Source: Bradyrhizobium sp.
GTDB lineage: Bacteria; Pseudomonadota; Alphaproteobacteria; Rhizobiales; Xanthobacteraceae
Length of the DNA: 64,000 nt
Assembly (NCBI RefSeq): GCF_030654605.1
Contig: NZ_JAURXB010000273.1
Span: 1-64,000, forward strand
Direction: 5' to 3'
Position numbers and translations under genes: made by a program. This document shows, one piece after another, positions 8,853 to 16,421 of this stretch (position 1 is the first letter of the stretch; each line of letters begins with the position of its first letter). The notes under the pieces were generated by a model. It was not told where the DNA came from. It worked only from the letters and a program-made list of their open reading frames with translations, and searched no databases.

Positions 8853-9491
8853 TTATTCAGCACCACGGAGGCGCGTTGCAATCACGAAGCTGAGCCGCTT
8901 GTTGCGGAGTGCGAGATCGCGAAGCTGGATAGCTTCGAAGCCTGCATCTCTGGCCAGTTGGGCAACTTCGGCTTCCGGTCTGATATGATAGATTTCGCTG
9001 GGAAAAGTCGCCCGGAATCCCGCATCCTCCGCCGGACGGAAGCCAAGAACGAAGCGTCCCCCCGGTTTCAGCACGCGGCGAGCCTCGGTGAGATGGTCGA
9101 GCGGCCTGTTCCAGAAATAGATGGTGTGGACGGCGAAGACCTTGTCGAACGACGCGTCAGGGAACGGCAACCGGTCGCTGCTTTCCAGGCGAAACTCGAT
9201 CCGTTTCTCCGCAACCAACTGCCTATGTCGGCGTGCGGCGTGGCGCAGCATCGTCGGTGAGAAGTCGATTCCGCAAAGCGAACCGGAAGAGGCTGCATTC
9301 GCGGCCTTGGCGAGAGTTTCGCCGTGACCGCAGCCAATCTCCAGCACCGCGTCGGCGGGCTGAAGCTGCAACAGCTCCAGAGCGAAATCATTCTCGTTGG
9401 CGGTTTCCCTTGCCATCACCCGCGCCACGATCCGGCCCAGCAGGCCGGACGGCTTGCGTCCTTGCCTGGCGATGAACTGCGGTTTGCGCAT
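8853..9491 (-). CDS. Class I SAM-dependent methyltransferase (UbiE-like)
   Basis: A 212-residue soluble enzyme. SAM motif I is 'VLEIGCGHGETLAKAA', followed by the acidic strand 'LCGIDFSPTMLRHA', motif 'ASFDKVFAVHTIYFW' and post-motif 'EARRVLKPGGRFVLGF', the order seen in Methyltransf_11/25 families. AGGAAGTGCAA precedes the ATG at 9491, so this start is favoured over an upstream one at 9575. The substrate cannot be read from the sequence. It is convergent with the ArsR-rhodanese gene (56-base gap) and not obviously linked to it. Confidence 0.88.
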   Translation of the reverse strand: MRKPQFIARQGRKPSGLLGRIVARVMARETANENDFALELLQLQPADAVLEIGCGHGETLAKAANAASSGSLCGIDFSPTMLRHAARRHRQLVAEKRIEFRLESSDRLPFPDASFDKVFAVHTIYFWNRPLDHLTEARRVLKPGGRFVLGFRPAEDAGFRATFPSEIYHIRPEAEVAQLARDAGFEAIQLRDLALRNKRLSFVIATRLRGAE

Positions 9492-9649
9492 TTGCACTTC
9501 CTGTGATTTGACAACGCCGCTTGCTTCGGCGGCCTTCCCCATCTGCCCTGATCGAGCAATCCGCTTCCGTCCCACCTGAAGTTAGCGCCGAACGGCTGGA
9601 AAGGCATCCTCCAATCAGAGGACGCCGCGGGACACGGGGGCCTCACGTT

Positions 9650-9703
9650 CTGGCGCTGACCTATCATCTGCGGAAGCGGAAAACGTCTAACAAGCGCGCA
9701 TAA
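9650..9703 (+). pseudogene. Remnant of a DUF1801 gene (C-terminal end only)
   Basis: The reading frame ends 'LALTYHLRKRKTSNKRA', close to the C-terminus of the intact DUF1801 protein at 6268-6747 ('LALTYHLNKRKAGRGG'): ten of the first eleven residues match. No upstream DUF1801 core (KWGQP) is visible in any frame, so this looks like the last codons of a lost or rearranged second copy. The stretch 9492-9821 otherwise contains only the inverted repeat at 9731-9812. Confidence 0.5.
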
Positions 9704-9730
9704 CGCCGCCGTTGGAGCGAGGCGCCAAAG

Positions 9731-9812
9731 CCGTCATTGCGAGCGCAGCGAAGCAATCCATCGTCACCGCGAAAAGAAAGAATGGATTGCTTCGCTGCGC
9801 TCGCAATGACGG
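9731..9812. repeat. Perfect 31-bp inverted repeat (ATTGCGAGCG type)
   Basis: Bases 9731-9761 and 9782-9812 are exact reverse complements around a 20-base loop. The core includes ATTGCGAGCGCAGCGAAGC. Repeats of this type are dispersed in related genomes (recalled knowledge). It sits just past the 3' end of the EAL-domain gene and may fold in its transcript as a terminator or stability element. Confidence 0.85.
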
Positions 9813-9821
9813 TTGTGAGCC

Positions 9822-12059
9822 TCACGCCACCAGCGCGGCGTCCTCGGACGGATCTTGCGGCGCGACGAATTCCGGGCCGCGCTGCGCCTGCAGCAGCGCG
9901 ACGATCTCGGCGTTGGGCCGCGCGCGGCTGAACAGGAAGCCCTGCCCCTCGTGGCAGCCCTCGGCGCGCAGGCAGCTCAGTTCGGCTTCGGTCTCGACGC
10001 CCTCGGCGGTGATCGTCACGCCGAGGCCCATGCCGAGGCTGATGATCGAGCGCACGATGGCCTGCGCGTCGCGATTGGAGCCGAGGTCGCGAACGAACGA
10101 CTGGTCGATCTTGATCTTGTCGAACGGAAAGCTTCGCAGATAGCTCAGGCTGGAATAGCCGGTGCCGAAATCGTCCATCGAAATGCGCACGCCGAGCGCG
10201 CGCAGCGCGTGCAGCGTGGCCAGCACCTGGCTGCTCTTTTCCAGCAGCAGCGTTTCGGTGATTTCGAGCTCCAGCCTTCTCGCCGGCAGCCCGGTCTGCT
10301 TCAGCACGTCCATCACCATCGACAGCAGATTGCCGACCCGGAATTGCAGCGGCGACAGGTTGACCGCGATCCGGACGTCGTCGGGCCAGAGTGCGGCGTC
10401 GGCGCAGGCGCGGCGCAGCATCAGCGCGCCGAGCGGATTGATCAGGCCGGTCTCCTCGGCGACGGGAATGAATTCAGCCGGCGATACCATGCCGCGGTCG
10501 GGATGCGGCCAGCGCACCAGCGCCTCGAAGCCGGTGATGCGCCCGGTCGCGAGATCGACCAGCGGCTGGTAGTATGGCAGCAGCACGTCGTTCTGGATCG
10601 CGTCGCGCAGGTCGATCTCGATCTTGCGGCGACTCTGGGCGCGGGCATCCATGCCGGCTTCGAAGAAGGAGAACGTGCCGCGCTGCTCGTTCTTGGCGCG
10701 CGACAGCGCCATGTCGGCGTTCTTGAGCAGCTTCTCGGACTCGTCGCCGTCGCCGGGCGCCATGGCGATGCCGATGCTGGCGCCGATCACGACGGAATGG
10801 CCGTCGAGCAGGTAGGGATCGCCGATCGCCTCCAGCAGCCTCCTGGACAGCAGCACCGCATCCTCGGGGCGCGTCAGCCCGCTCTGGATGATCGCGAATT
10901 CGTCGGAGTTGAGGCGGGCGAGCGTATCCTCCTCGCGCAGGGTGGATCGCAGCCGCTTGGCGACGCCGCGCAAGAGCTTGTCGCCGATGCCGTGGCCGAG
11001 CGTATCGTTGACCGCCTTGAAATTGTCGAGGCCGAGCACCAGCACCGCGACCTTTTCCGCGCTGCGCCTGGTGTGCAGCAGGATGTCGTCCATCTGCTGG
11101 CGCAGCAGGTTGCGGTTCGGCAGCCCGGTCAAACCGTCATGCTGGGCCATGAAGGCGAGTCGCGCCTCGGCGCGCTTGCGCTCGGTGATGTCCATCAGCG
11201 CCAGCAGCACCGCGGGCTGGTCGTGGCAGACCAGCTGACGCGAATAGATCGCAAGGTCGATCAGCGCGCCGTCGGCCCTGACATGCTTCCAGGTCCGCGC
11301 GGTCTGTTCGTCGCTGGAGCGGTCGCCGCCCCATGGCAGTTCGGTCTCGAAGGCCTGAACGCTGCGGATGGTCAGCTTCTCGAATTCGGCGCGGCTGTAG
11401 CCGTAATGCTCGATCGCGGCGTCATTGACGCCGAGGATGCGCTCGTCGTCCAGCGCGCATACGATCATGGGAACGGGATTGCTGTCGAACAGCAGCCGGA
11501 ACGAGGCCTCGCGCTGCTTCAGCTCGGTGATGTCGACGCGCAGGCCGACGACGCCGCCGTCCTCGGTCAACCGCTCCTCGATCAGGATGCAGCGGCCATC
11601 GGCCAGCGTCTGCTCGTGGCGCGCGCCGGGCTGATACATCCTGGCGAGCCGCTCGGTGATCCATTCTTCCTCGCGGCCGACCGCTTCCGGATATTCGCCG
11701 CGCGCGACGCCGACACGGAGGGTGTCCTGCAGCCGGGCGCCCGGCTTGAACAGGTCGGAACTGCGGTTGTAGATCTCGGAATACTTCTTGTTCCAGAGAA
11801 TGTAGCGCCCGTCGGCGTCGAGAAACACGATGCCCTGCGGCAGGATGTCGATCGCCTCGCGCAACCGCTCTTGCGATTTTCGCGCATCCGCGATCGCGGC
11901 TTCCGCCTCGGCGCGCTTGCGCACGATTTCGCCGATCTCGGGTGAAACGCGGCGGCGCTTGCCTGAAAGCTTCGGACTGGGCTTCGCCGGTCGGCCGGGA
12001 ATGCGGGTCATCGCCGCATGTTTGCGTTTTTTGGCTGGCTTCGGCCGGATACTCTGCAT
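9822..12059 (-). CDS. PAS-PAS-GGDEF-EAL protein; c-di-GMP phosphodiesterase with degenerate cyclase domain
   Basis: About 745 residues. A basic N-terminus is followed by a short coiled coil, PAS 1 ('ILPQGIVFLDADGRYILWNKKYSEIY'), PAS 2 ('FDSNPVPMIVCALDDERILGVNDAAIEHYG'), a GGDEF domain ('HDGLTGLPNRNLL') and an EAL domain. The cyclase signature is 'RLNSDEF' instead of GG(D/E)EF, so synthesis is unlikely. The EAL part keeps the key residues: 'FEALVRW', 'AVNLSPLQF', 'ELEITETLL', 'MDDFGTGYSSL', 'KIDQSFV' and 'AEGVET'. I therefore read it as a cytoplasmic c-di-GMP hydrolase with PAS sensing. No membrane segment is seen. Starts at 12125 (GTG), 12059 and 12011 (ATG) are all possible; 12059 is a compromise. 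Confidence 0.9.
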   Translation of the reverse strand: MQSIRPKPAKKRKHAAMTRIPGRPAKPSPKLSGKRRRVSPEIGEIVRKRAEAEAAIADARKSQERLREAIDILPQGIVFLDADGRYILWNKKYSEIYNRSSDLFKPGARLQDTLRVGVARGEYPEAVGREEEWITERLARMYQPGARHEQTLADGRCILIEERLTEDGGVVGLRVDITELKQREASFRLLFDSNPVPMIVCALDDERILGVNDAAIEHYGYSRAEFEKLTIRSVQAFETELPWGGDRSSDEQTARTWKHVRADGALIDLAIYSRQLVCHDQPAVLLALMDITERKRAEARLAFMAQHDGLTGLPNRNLLRQQMDDILLHTRRSAEKVAVLVLGLDNFKAVNDTLGHGIGDKLLRGVAKRLRSTLREEDTLARLNSDEFAIIQSGLTRPEDAVLLSRRLLEAIGDPYLLDGHSVVIGASIGIAMAPGDGDESEKLLKNADMALSRAKNEQRGTFSFFEAGMDARAQSRRKIEIDLRDAIQNDVLLPYYQPLVDLATGRITGFEALVRWPHPDRGMVSPAEFIPVAEETGLINPLGALMLRRACADAALWPDDVRIAVNLSPLQFRVGNLLSMVMDVLKQTGLPARRLELEITETLLLEKSSQVLATLHALRALGVRISMDDFGTGYSSLSYLRSFPFDKIKIDQSFVRDLGSNRDAQAIVRSIISLGMGLGVTITAEGVETEAELSCLRAEGCHEGQGFLFSRARPNAEIVALLQAQRGPEFVAPQDPSEDAALVA

Positions 12060-12338
12060 TCGCGTACGCCCACTCGCATTCTGCGTCCCATGTTCTCCGA
12101 TAAGTGTCTGAAAAATTGGTAACACTTGGCGGCTTGCGCTGGCGCCGGCGAGCCTGGAAGGCCATGGAACAAGACTCCGGATACACGTTTAAGTAGCATA
12201 CGCGGGCGCATCCGCGCGATGAAAGGCATCTCAGGCGCCACAACGACGTCAGATGCCGGATAAAGATCAACGCTGCCCAACGAATGCGCGAATTTCCCCG
12301 CGCGCGCACGAAATTTCGCCAATGCGTAAAAGGGTTAT

Positions 12339-12362
12339 CGAGCGGTTAAGCGAGCGGTTAAG
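12339..12362. repeat. Exact 12-bp tandem duplication
   Basis: CGAGCGGTTAAG occurs twice head to tail just beyond the 3' end of the L,D-transpeptidase gene. I see nothing else in the non-coding stretch 12060-12368. Confidence 0.7.
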
Positions 12363-12368
12363 AACGCG

Positions 12369-12815
12369 TCAGTTCGAGATCACGATCCGGGTATTGCCCC
12401 GTTGGCGCGCGACCAGGGCAAACAGAGTTGCCGCATTCGACGGATGCAGCCGAACGCAACCATGTGAGGCGGGGCCACCGAGCCGCGCCAGGTCATACGT
12501 CCCGTGAATGGCAAAACCGTGATAAAAGAAGATCGCGTGCGGCATCGGCGAATTGTAATACTTCCGTGAGAACCAGCGCCGCGCCATCATGGTCGGCTGG
12601 AACACGCCGCTCGGCGTGCCATAACCGTTGCGGCCGGTCGACACCGGCCAGGAGTATCGCATCGCACCGTCGACGCTCACGGCCATGCGTTGCGACGACT
12701 TGTCGATCTGGACCACGACCCCGGCGCGCGCCGGCGTCAGCGTCAATCCTGTCATAACCGCCGCGACGGCAAATGCCAGCCGTGCGAGCCGTCGCTTCGA
12801 CAGCCGTTTCATCAT
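12369..12815 (-). CDS. L,D-transpeptidase (YkuD domain), exported
   Basis: A 148-residue precursor. Residues 1-31 form a signal peptide (basic MMKRLSKRRLAR, then a hydrophobic core ending TPARA). The YkuD catalytic signature is present: 'FAIHGTYDLARLGGPASHG' followed directly by CVRL, with the HG(x)nSHGC arrangement where Cys is the nucleophile. It would make 3-3 (mDAP-mDAP) cross-links in periplasmic peptidoglycan or attach proteins to it. It is short, with no LysM or peptidoglycan-binding domain. GGCAGGGCGCG precedes the ATG at 12815. It is divergent from mepA, a cross-link hydrolase, which suggests a shared role in cross-link remodelling. Confidence 0.92.
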   Translation of the reverse strand: MMKRLSKRRLARLAFAVAAVMTGLTLTPARAGVVVQIDKSSQRMAVSVDGAMRYSWPVSTGRNGYGTPSGVFQPTMMARRWFSRKYYNSPMPHAIFFYHGFAIHGTYDLARLGGPASHGCVRLHPSNAATLFALVARQRGNTRIVISN

Positions 12816-13056
12816 CGCGCCCTGCCACCACTTTTTTATGGCGGCCATGATGTCGCTCGCGAATGCGGGTTGTAAAGACCGGGGCGACATCCTGATGCAA
12901 TCCATCGCGGGTTAATCTTAACCCGCCGCCCGCGCTTTCGCTCAAACCGCTGCGAAAGGCGATGCGAAAACGGTGACGAAAACTGTGTCCTGGCGTCCGG
13001 CGCGGCTTTTCGCCGGTTGCCGGTTTCGTGCTAGGCTTGCCTACCAGAGTGAACCG

Positions 13057-14004
13057 ATGAACCCTCGCCTGATCCTCACCCTCCTGCTGATATCCGCAAC
13101 CTTGGCCGGCGCCACCATGGCGCTGGCGCAGGACAAGGGCAGCGTCAATCCAAAGCCGTTGCCGCCGCTGGCCAATCCCAACGATCCCAGGCTCGGCGCC
13201 AAGGAGCTGTTCGGCCGCAAGCTGCTGCCGGCGGCGATGCCGACGCGCGTGGTCGGCTTCTACGCCAGGGGCTGCATCGCGGGCGCGGTAGCGCTGCCGA
13301 TCAATGGCGAGAGCTGGCAGGTGATGCGGCTGTCGCGCAATCGCTACTGGGGACATCCCGACCTGGTGGCGCTGGTGACGCGGCTGGCGGCCAGGGCGCG
13401 CAAGGACGCCGGCTGGCCGGGAATCCTGGTCGGCGACATGTCGCAGCCGCGCGGCGGCCCGATGTTGACCGGACACGCCAGCCATCAAGCCGGCCTCGAT
13501 GCCGACATCTGGCTGACGCCGATGCCGAACCGGCGATTGTCGCGCGAAGAGCGCGAGGAAACCTCCGCGGTCATGATGGTACGCTCCGACCGGCTCGACA
13601 TCGATCCACACAACTGGAAGCCGACCCATCTCGGCGTGATCCGCGCCGCGGCCCAGGAGCCGAGCGTGCAGCGCATCTTCGTCAACGCTGCGATCAAGAA
13701 GGCGTTGTGCCGCGAAGCCAAGGGCGACCGCAGCTGGCTGCACAAGGTGCGGCCGATGTATGGCCACGACTATCACTTTCACATCCGCATCAAATGCCCG
13801 CCGGGCAGCGGCGAATGCGAGAGCCAGCCGGAGCCGACCGAGAGCGAGGGCTGCAGCGCCGGCGACCTCGCCTTCTGGTTCAAGGATTCCGTGCTTCATC
13901 CGAAGCCGCCGAAAGAGCCGCCGAAGCCGCGGCCGCCGATGACGCTGGCGCAATTGCCGGCCGCCTGCAAGGCGGTGCTGGCCGCGCCGGACGCCAGGCA
14001 ATAG
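13057..14004 (+). CDS. mepA: Penicillin-insensitive murein endopeptidase MepA
   Basis: A 315-residue precursor with a signal peptide (MNPRLILTLLLISATLAGATMALAQ, cut near residue 25). The M74/LAS-type metal ligands are visible: 'GHASHQAGLDADIW' (His and Asp) and 'YGHDYHFHIRI' (His-x-His). Conserved Cys pairs ('ARGCIAG', 'KCPPGSGECE', 'EGCSAGD') likely form disulfides. The enzyme cuts D-Ala-mDAP and mDAP-mDAP cross-links in the periplasm. The extra C-terminus is Pro/Lys-rich. The start at 13057 gives a normal signal peptide; an earlier ATG at 12973 would add 28 residues. Divergent from the L,D-transpeptidase gene. Confidence 0.94.
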   Translation: MNPRLILTLLLISATLAGATMALAQDKGSVNPKPLPPLANPNDPRLGAKELFGRKLLPAAMPTRVVGFYARGCIAGAVALPINGESWQVMRLSRNRYWGHPDLVALVTRLAARARKDAGWPGILVGDMSQPRGGPMLTGHASHQAGLDADIWLTPMPNRRLSREEREETSAVMMVRSDRLDIDPHNWKPTHLGVIRAAAQEPSVQRIFVNAAIKKALCREAKGDRSWLHKVRPMYGHDYHFHIRIKCPPGSGECESQPEPTESEGCSAGDLAFWFKDSVLHPKPPKEPPKPRPPMTLAQLPAACKAVLAAPDARQ

Positions 14005-14180
14005 AGGTTGATATCGCGGGCCCTTTGCGCCGCCCCGGCAATGCTGTAAGCTTCGCCAGCGATGTCCGGACGGATCGTAAGTCCGCCGGATTGCCGGAAC
14101 GGCGCTTCCGCCTGTCGCATTTCACCGAAACCTACGCCTGAGTTGCGCGCACAAAAACGCGCCACGCATGGAGCGCCCTG

Positions 14181-14966
14181 ATGCATCGTCTTGCCGGCTA
14201 TTTCGTCGCCCTCTCGATTCTGCTCGGATCGAACCACACCCCCGCCATTGCGCAAGACAAGAGCCTGACGGTGTTTGCCGCAGCCTCGATGAAAAACGCG
14301 CTCGACGACATCGGCGCCGCCTATACCGCAAAGTCAGGCGTCAGGATCGTCGCCAGCTACGCCGCCAGTTCGGCACTGGCGAAGCAGATCGAACAGGGCG
14401 CGCCCGCCGACTTATTTGCCTCCGCCGACACCGACTGGATGGACCATGCGATCGCGAAAAAGACCATCAGCGAGCCGACGCGGGTCAATCTGCTCGGCAA
14501 CAGCCTCGTGCTGATCGCACCAAAGGATTCCAAACTCGACAAGGTAGCCATCGGACCGGGCTTCGATCTCGCCAAACTCGCCGGCGACGGCAGGATCGCC
14601 ACCGGCGACGTGAAAGCGGTGCCATCAGGCAAATACGCCAGGGCGGCGCTGGAAAAGCTCGGCGCCTGGCACGCGGCGGAGCCCAAATTCGCCATGGCGG
14701 AGAGTGTGCGCGCGGCACTGGCGCTGGTGGCACGCGGCGAGGCGCCGCTCGGGATCGTCTATTCGACCGACGCGAAGATTGAACCCGGCGTCAGGATCGT
14801 CGGCACCTTCCCGGCCGACTCCCACCCCGCCATCATCTATCCCGTGGCAGCGACCGCGACCGCCAAGCCGGAAGCCGCGGCCTATCTGACTTTTCTGCGC
14901 TCGTCGGCGGCCAAGACCATCTTCGAGAAATATGGTTTTGTCTTTCTCGTCAGCCCGACGACCTGA
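14181..14966 (+). CDS. modA: Molybdate ABC transporter, periplasmic binding protein ModA
   Basis: A 261-residue precursor with a signal peptide ending near 'NHTPAIAQ'. It has the ModA type-II binding-protein hallmarks: 'LTVFAAASMKNALDDIGAAY' at the mature N-terminus (Ser and Ala of the oxyanion site), 'SYAASSALAKQIEQGAPADLFASAD' and 'RVNLLGNSLVLIAPKDS'. It binds molybdate (or tungstate) in the periplasm and hands it to ModB. GGAGCGCCCTG precedes the start. The gene overlaps nothing and is followed after two bases by modB, forming a tight modABC operon. I did not find a convincing ModE box upstream. Confidence 0.95.
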   Translation: MHRLAGYFVALSILLGSNHTPAIAQDKSLTVFAAASMKNALDDIGAAYTAKSGVRIVASYAASSALAKQIEQGAPADLFASADTDWMDHAIAKKTISEPTRVNLLGNSLVLIAPKDSKLDKVAIGPGFDLAKLAGDGRIATGDVKAVPSGKYARAALEKLGAWHAAEPKFAMAESVRAALALVARGEAPLGIVYSTDAKIEPGVRIVGTFPADSHPAIIYPVAATATAKPEAAAYLTFLRSSAAKTIFEKYGFVFLVSPTT

Positions 14967-14968
14967 GC

Positions 14969-15664
14969 GTGTTCGAGATCTCGCCAACGGAATGGACGGC
15001 GATCCTGCTTTCGCTGCGGGTCGCCGCGGTGGCGACGCTGGTGGCGACGCCGCTCGGCATCGCGCTGGCATGGCTGCTGGCGCGACGTGAGTTCTGGGGC
15101 AAATCGGTGCTCGACGCGCTGGTGCATCTGCCGCTGGTGCTGCCGCCGGTCGTGACCGGTTATCTGCTGCTGCTGACGTTCGGCCGGCGCGGACTGGTCG
15201 GCGGCTGGCTCGCGGATCATTTCGGCATCGTGTTCGCGTTTCGCTGGACCGGGGCGGCGCTGGCCTGCGGCATCATGGCGTTTCCGCTGCTGGTGCGGCC
15301 GATCCGGCTGTCGATCGAAGCGGTCGATCGCAGGCTGGAGCAGGCGGCGGGCACCCTGGGCGCCCCGCCATGGCGGGTGTTCCTCACCATCACGCTGCCG
15401 CTGGCGCTGCCGGGCGTGCTGGCCGGCATGGTGCTCGGCTTTGCCAAGGCGATCGGCGAATTCGGCGCCACCATCACCTTCGTGTCCAACATCCCGGGCG
15501 AAACCCAGACCATTTCCTCGGCGATCTATTCGCTGATCCAGACGCCCGACGGCGACACCGCGGCGCTGCGACTGGTGGTGGTATCGATCGTCATCGCGCT
15601 TGCCGCATTGGTCGGCTCCGAATGGTTCGCCCGGCGCGCCACCAAACGCCTGCACGGGAATTGA
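14969..15664 (+). CDS. modB: Molybdate ABC transporter permease ModB
   Basis: A 231-residue inner-membrane permease beginning with GTG. About five or six hydrophobic helices; the cytoplasmic EAA loop reads 'EQAAGTLGAPPWRVFLTITLPLALPG', the contact site for ModC. 'LPLVLPPVVTGYLLLLTFGRRG' is typical of ModB. It starts two bases after the modA stop and ends two bases before modC, so translation is probably coupled. Confidence 0.94.
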   Translation: MFEISPTEWTAILLSLRVAAVATLVATPLGIALAWLLARREFWGKSVLDALVHLPLVLPPVVTGYLLLLTFGRRGLVGGWLADHFGIVFAFRWTGAALACGIMAFPLLVRPIRLSIEAVDRRLEQAAGTLGAPPWRVFLTITLPLALPGVLAGMVLGFAKAIGEFGATITFVSNIPGETQTISSAIYSLIQTPDGDTAALRLVVVSIVIALAALVGSEWFARRATKRLHGN

Positions 15665-15666
15665 TC

Positions 15667-16335
15667 ATGCTGCGCGTTGAGGTTTCGAGACAACTCGGCG
15701 AATTTTCCATCGAGGCTTGCTTCGCCAACGAGGGACGCGTGACCGGGTTGTTCGGCGCCTCCGGCGCCGGCAAGACCTCGCTGATCAACATGATCGCCGG
15801 CTTGCTGCGGCCGGACCGCGGCATCATCGCCATCGATGGCGAGGTGCTCGACGATACCGCGGCGGGACTTCACATTCCGCCGCATCGCCGCCGCATCGGC
15901 TATGTGTTCCAGGACGCGCGGCTGTTTCCGCATCTCGATATCCGGCAGAATCTCGACTACGGGCGGCGCATGAACCGGCTGGCCGAGGATCCCGCCCTCG
16001 AGGCCCGCGTCACCGATCTGCTGGATATCGGCGGCCTGCTCGACCGCCGCCCCGGCCGGCTGTCCGGCGGCGAGCGTCAGCGCGTGGCGCTGGGGCGCGC
16101 GCTACTGGCGCAGCCGCGGCTGCTGCTGCTCGACGAGCCCATGGGATCGCTGGACGAGGAGCGCAAGGTGGAGATCCTGCCCTATCTGGTGCGGCTGCGC
16201 GACGAGGCCAATGTGCCGATGGTCTATGTCAGCCACGACGCCGGCGAAATGCGCCAGCTGGCGACGCAGGTGGTGATGCTCCGGCGCGGGCGCGTGGTTG
16301 CGTTCGGGGGCACCGAGGTGCTGCCGGGGACGTAG
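15667..16335 (+). CDS. modC: Molybdate ABC transporter ATPase ModC, lacking the C-terminal Mop/TOBE domain
   Basis: From the ATG at 15667 the product is 222 residues. All ATPase motifs are present: Walker A 'GASGAGKTS' (~34), Q-loop 'FQDARLF', signature 'LSGGERQRVALGRALL', Walker B 'RLLLLDEPM', and H-loop 'YVSHDAGEM'. The protein ends soon after 'VVMLRRGRVVAFGGTEVLPG', so it lacks the ~130-residue molybdate-binding TOBE region found in the E. coli protein (about 350 residues). It may still energise uptake but would lack that feedback site. A 78-bp near copy of codons ~91-116 occurs at 17991-18068. Confidence 0.93.
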   Translation: MLRVEVSRQLGEFSIEACFANEGRVTGLFGASGAGKTSLINMIAGLLRPDRGIIAIDGEVLDDTAAGLHIPPHRRRIGYVFQDARLFPHLDIRQNLDYGRRMNRLAEDPALEARVTDLLDIGGLLDRRPGRLSGGERQRVALGRALLAQPRLLLLDEPMGSLDEERKVEILPYLVRLRDEANVPMVYVSHDAGEMRQLATQVVMLRRGRVVAFGGTEVLPGT

Positions 16336-16365
16336 AGAACGCTTTAATCGCCCGAGCCAGCTGCG

Positions 16366-16410
16366 CTTCTTCTCCCCTCCTCCCGCGAAGCGGTGAGGAG
16401 GGGTCGGAGG
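16366..16410. repeat. CTTCTCCCCTCC palindromic repeat after modC
   Basis: Bases about 16366-16410 contain CTTCTCCCCTCC and its imperfect complement GAGGAGGGG around a GCGAAGC loop. A related longer palindrome occurs at 18069-18117. It separates convergent modC and the GNAT-GFA gene and could terminate both. Confidence 0.55.
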
Positions 16411-16421
16411 TGGAAATCGCT

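Noticed and set aside
9855..11945. A 696-codon plus-strand frame opposite the EAL-domain gene
   Set aside because: Asp/His/Gln/Arg-rich shadow of a protein with clear PAS, GGDEF and EAL motifs.
12493..14001. A 502-codon open frame on the minus strand across mepA
   Set aside because: It is the antisense of mepA, with Arg/His/Gln-rich low-complexity composition typical of shadows in high-GC DNA; mepA has signal peptide and catalytic motifs.
14005..14180. ModE box or molybdenum-cofactor riboswitch upstream of modA
   Set aside because: I looked for a ModE-type dyad and for the conserved riboswitch core and saw neither; the region is GC-rich without a clear signal.
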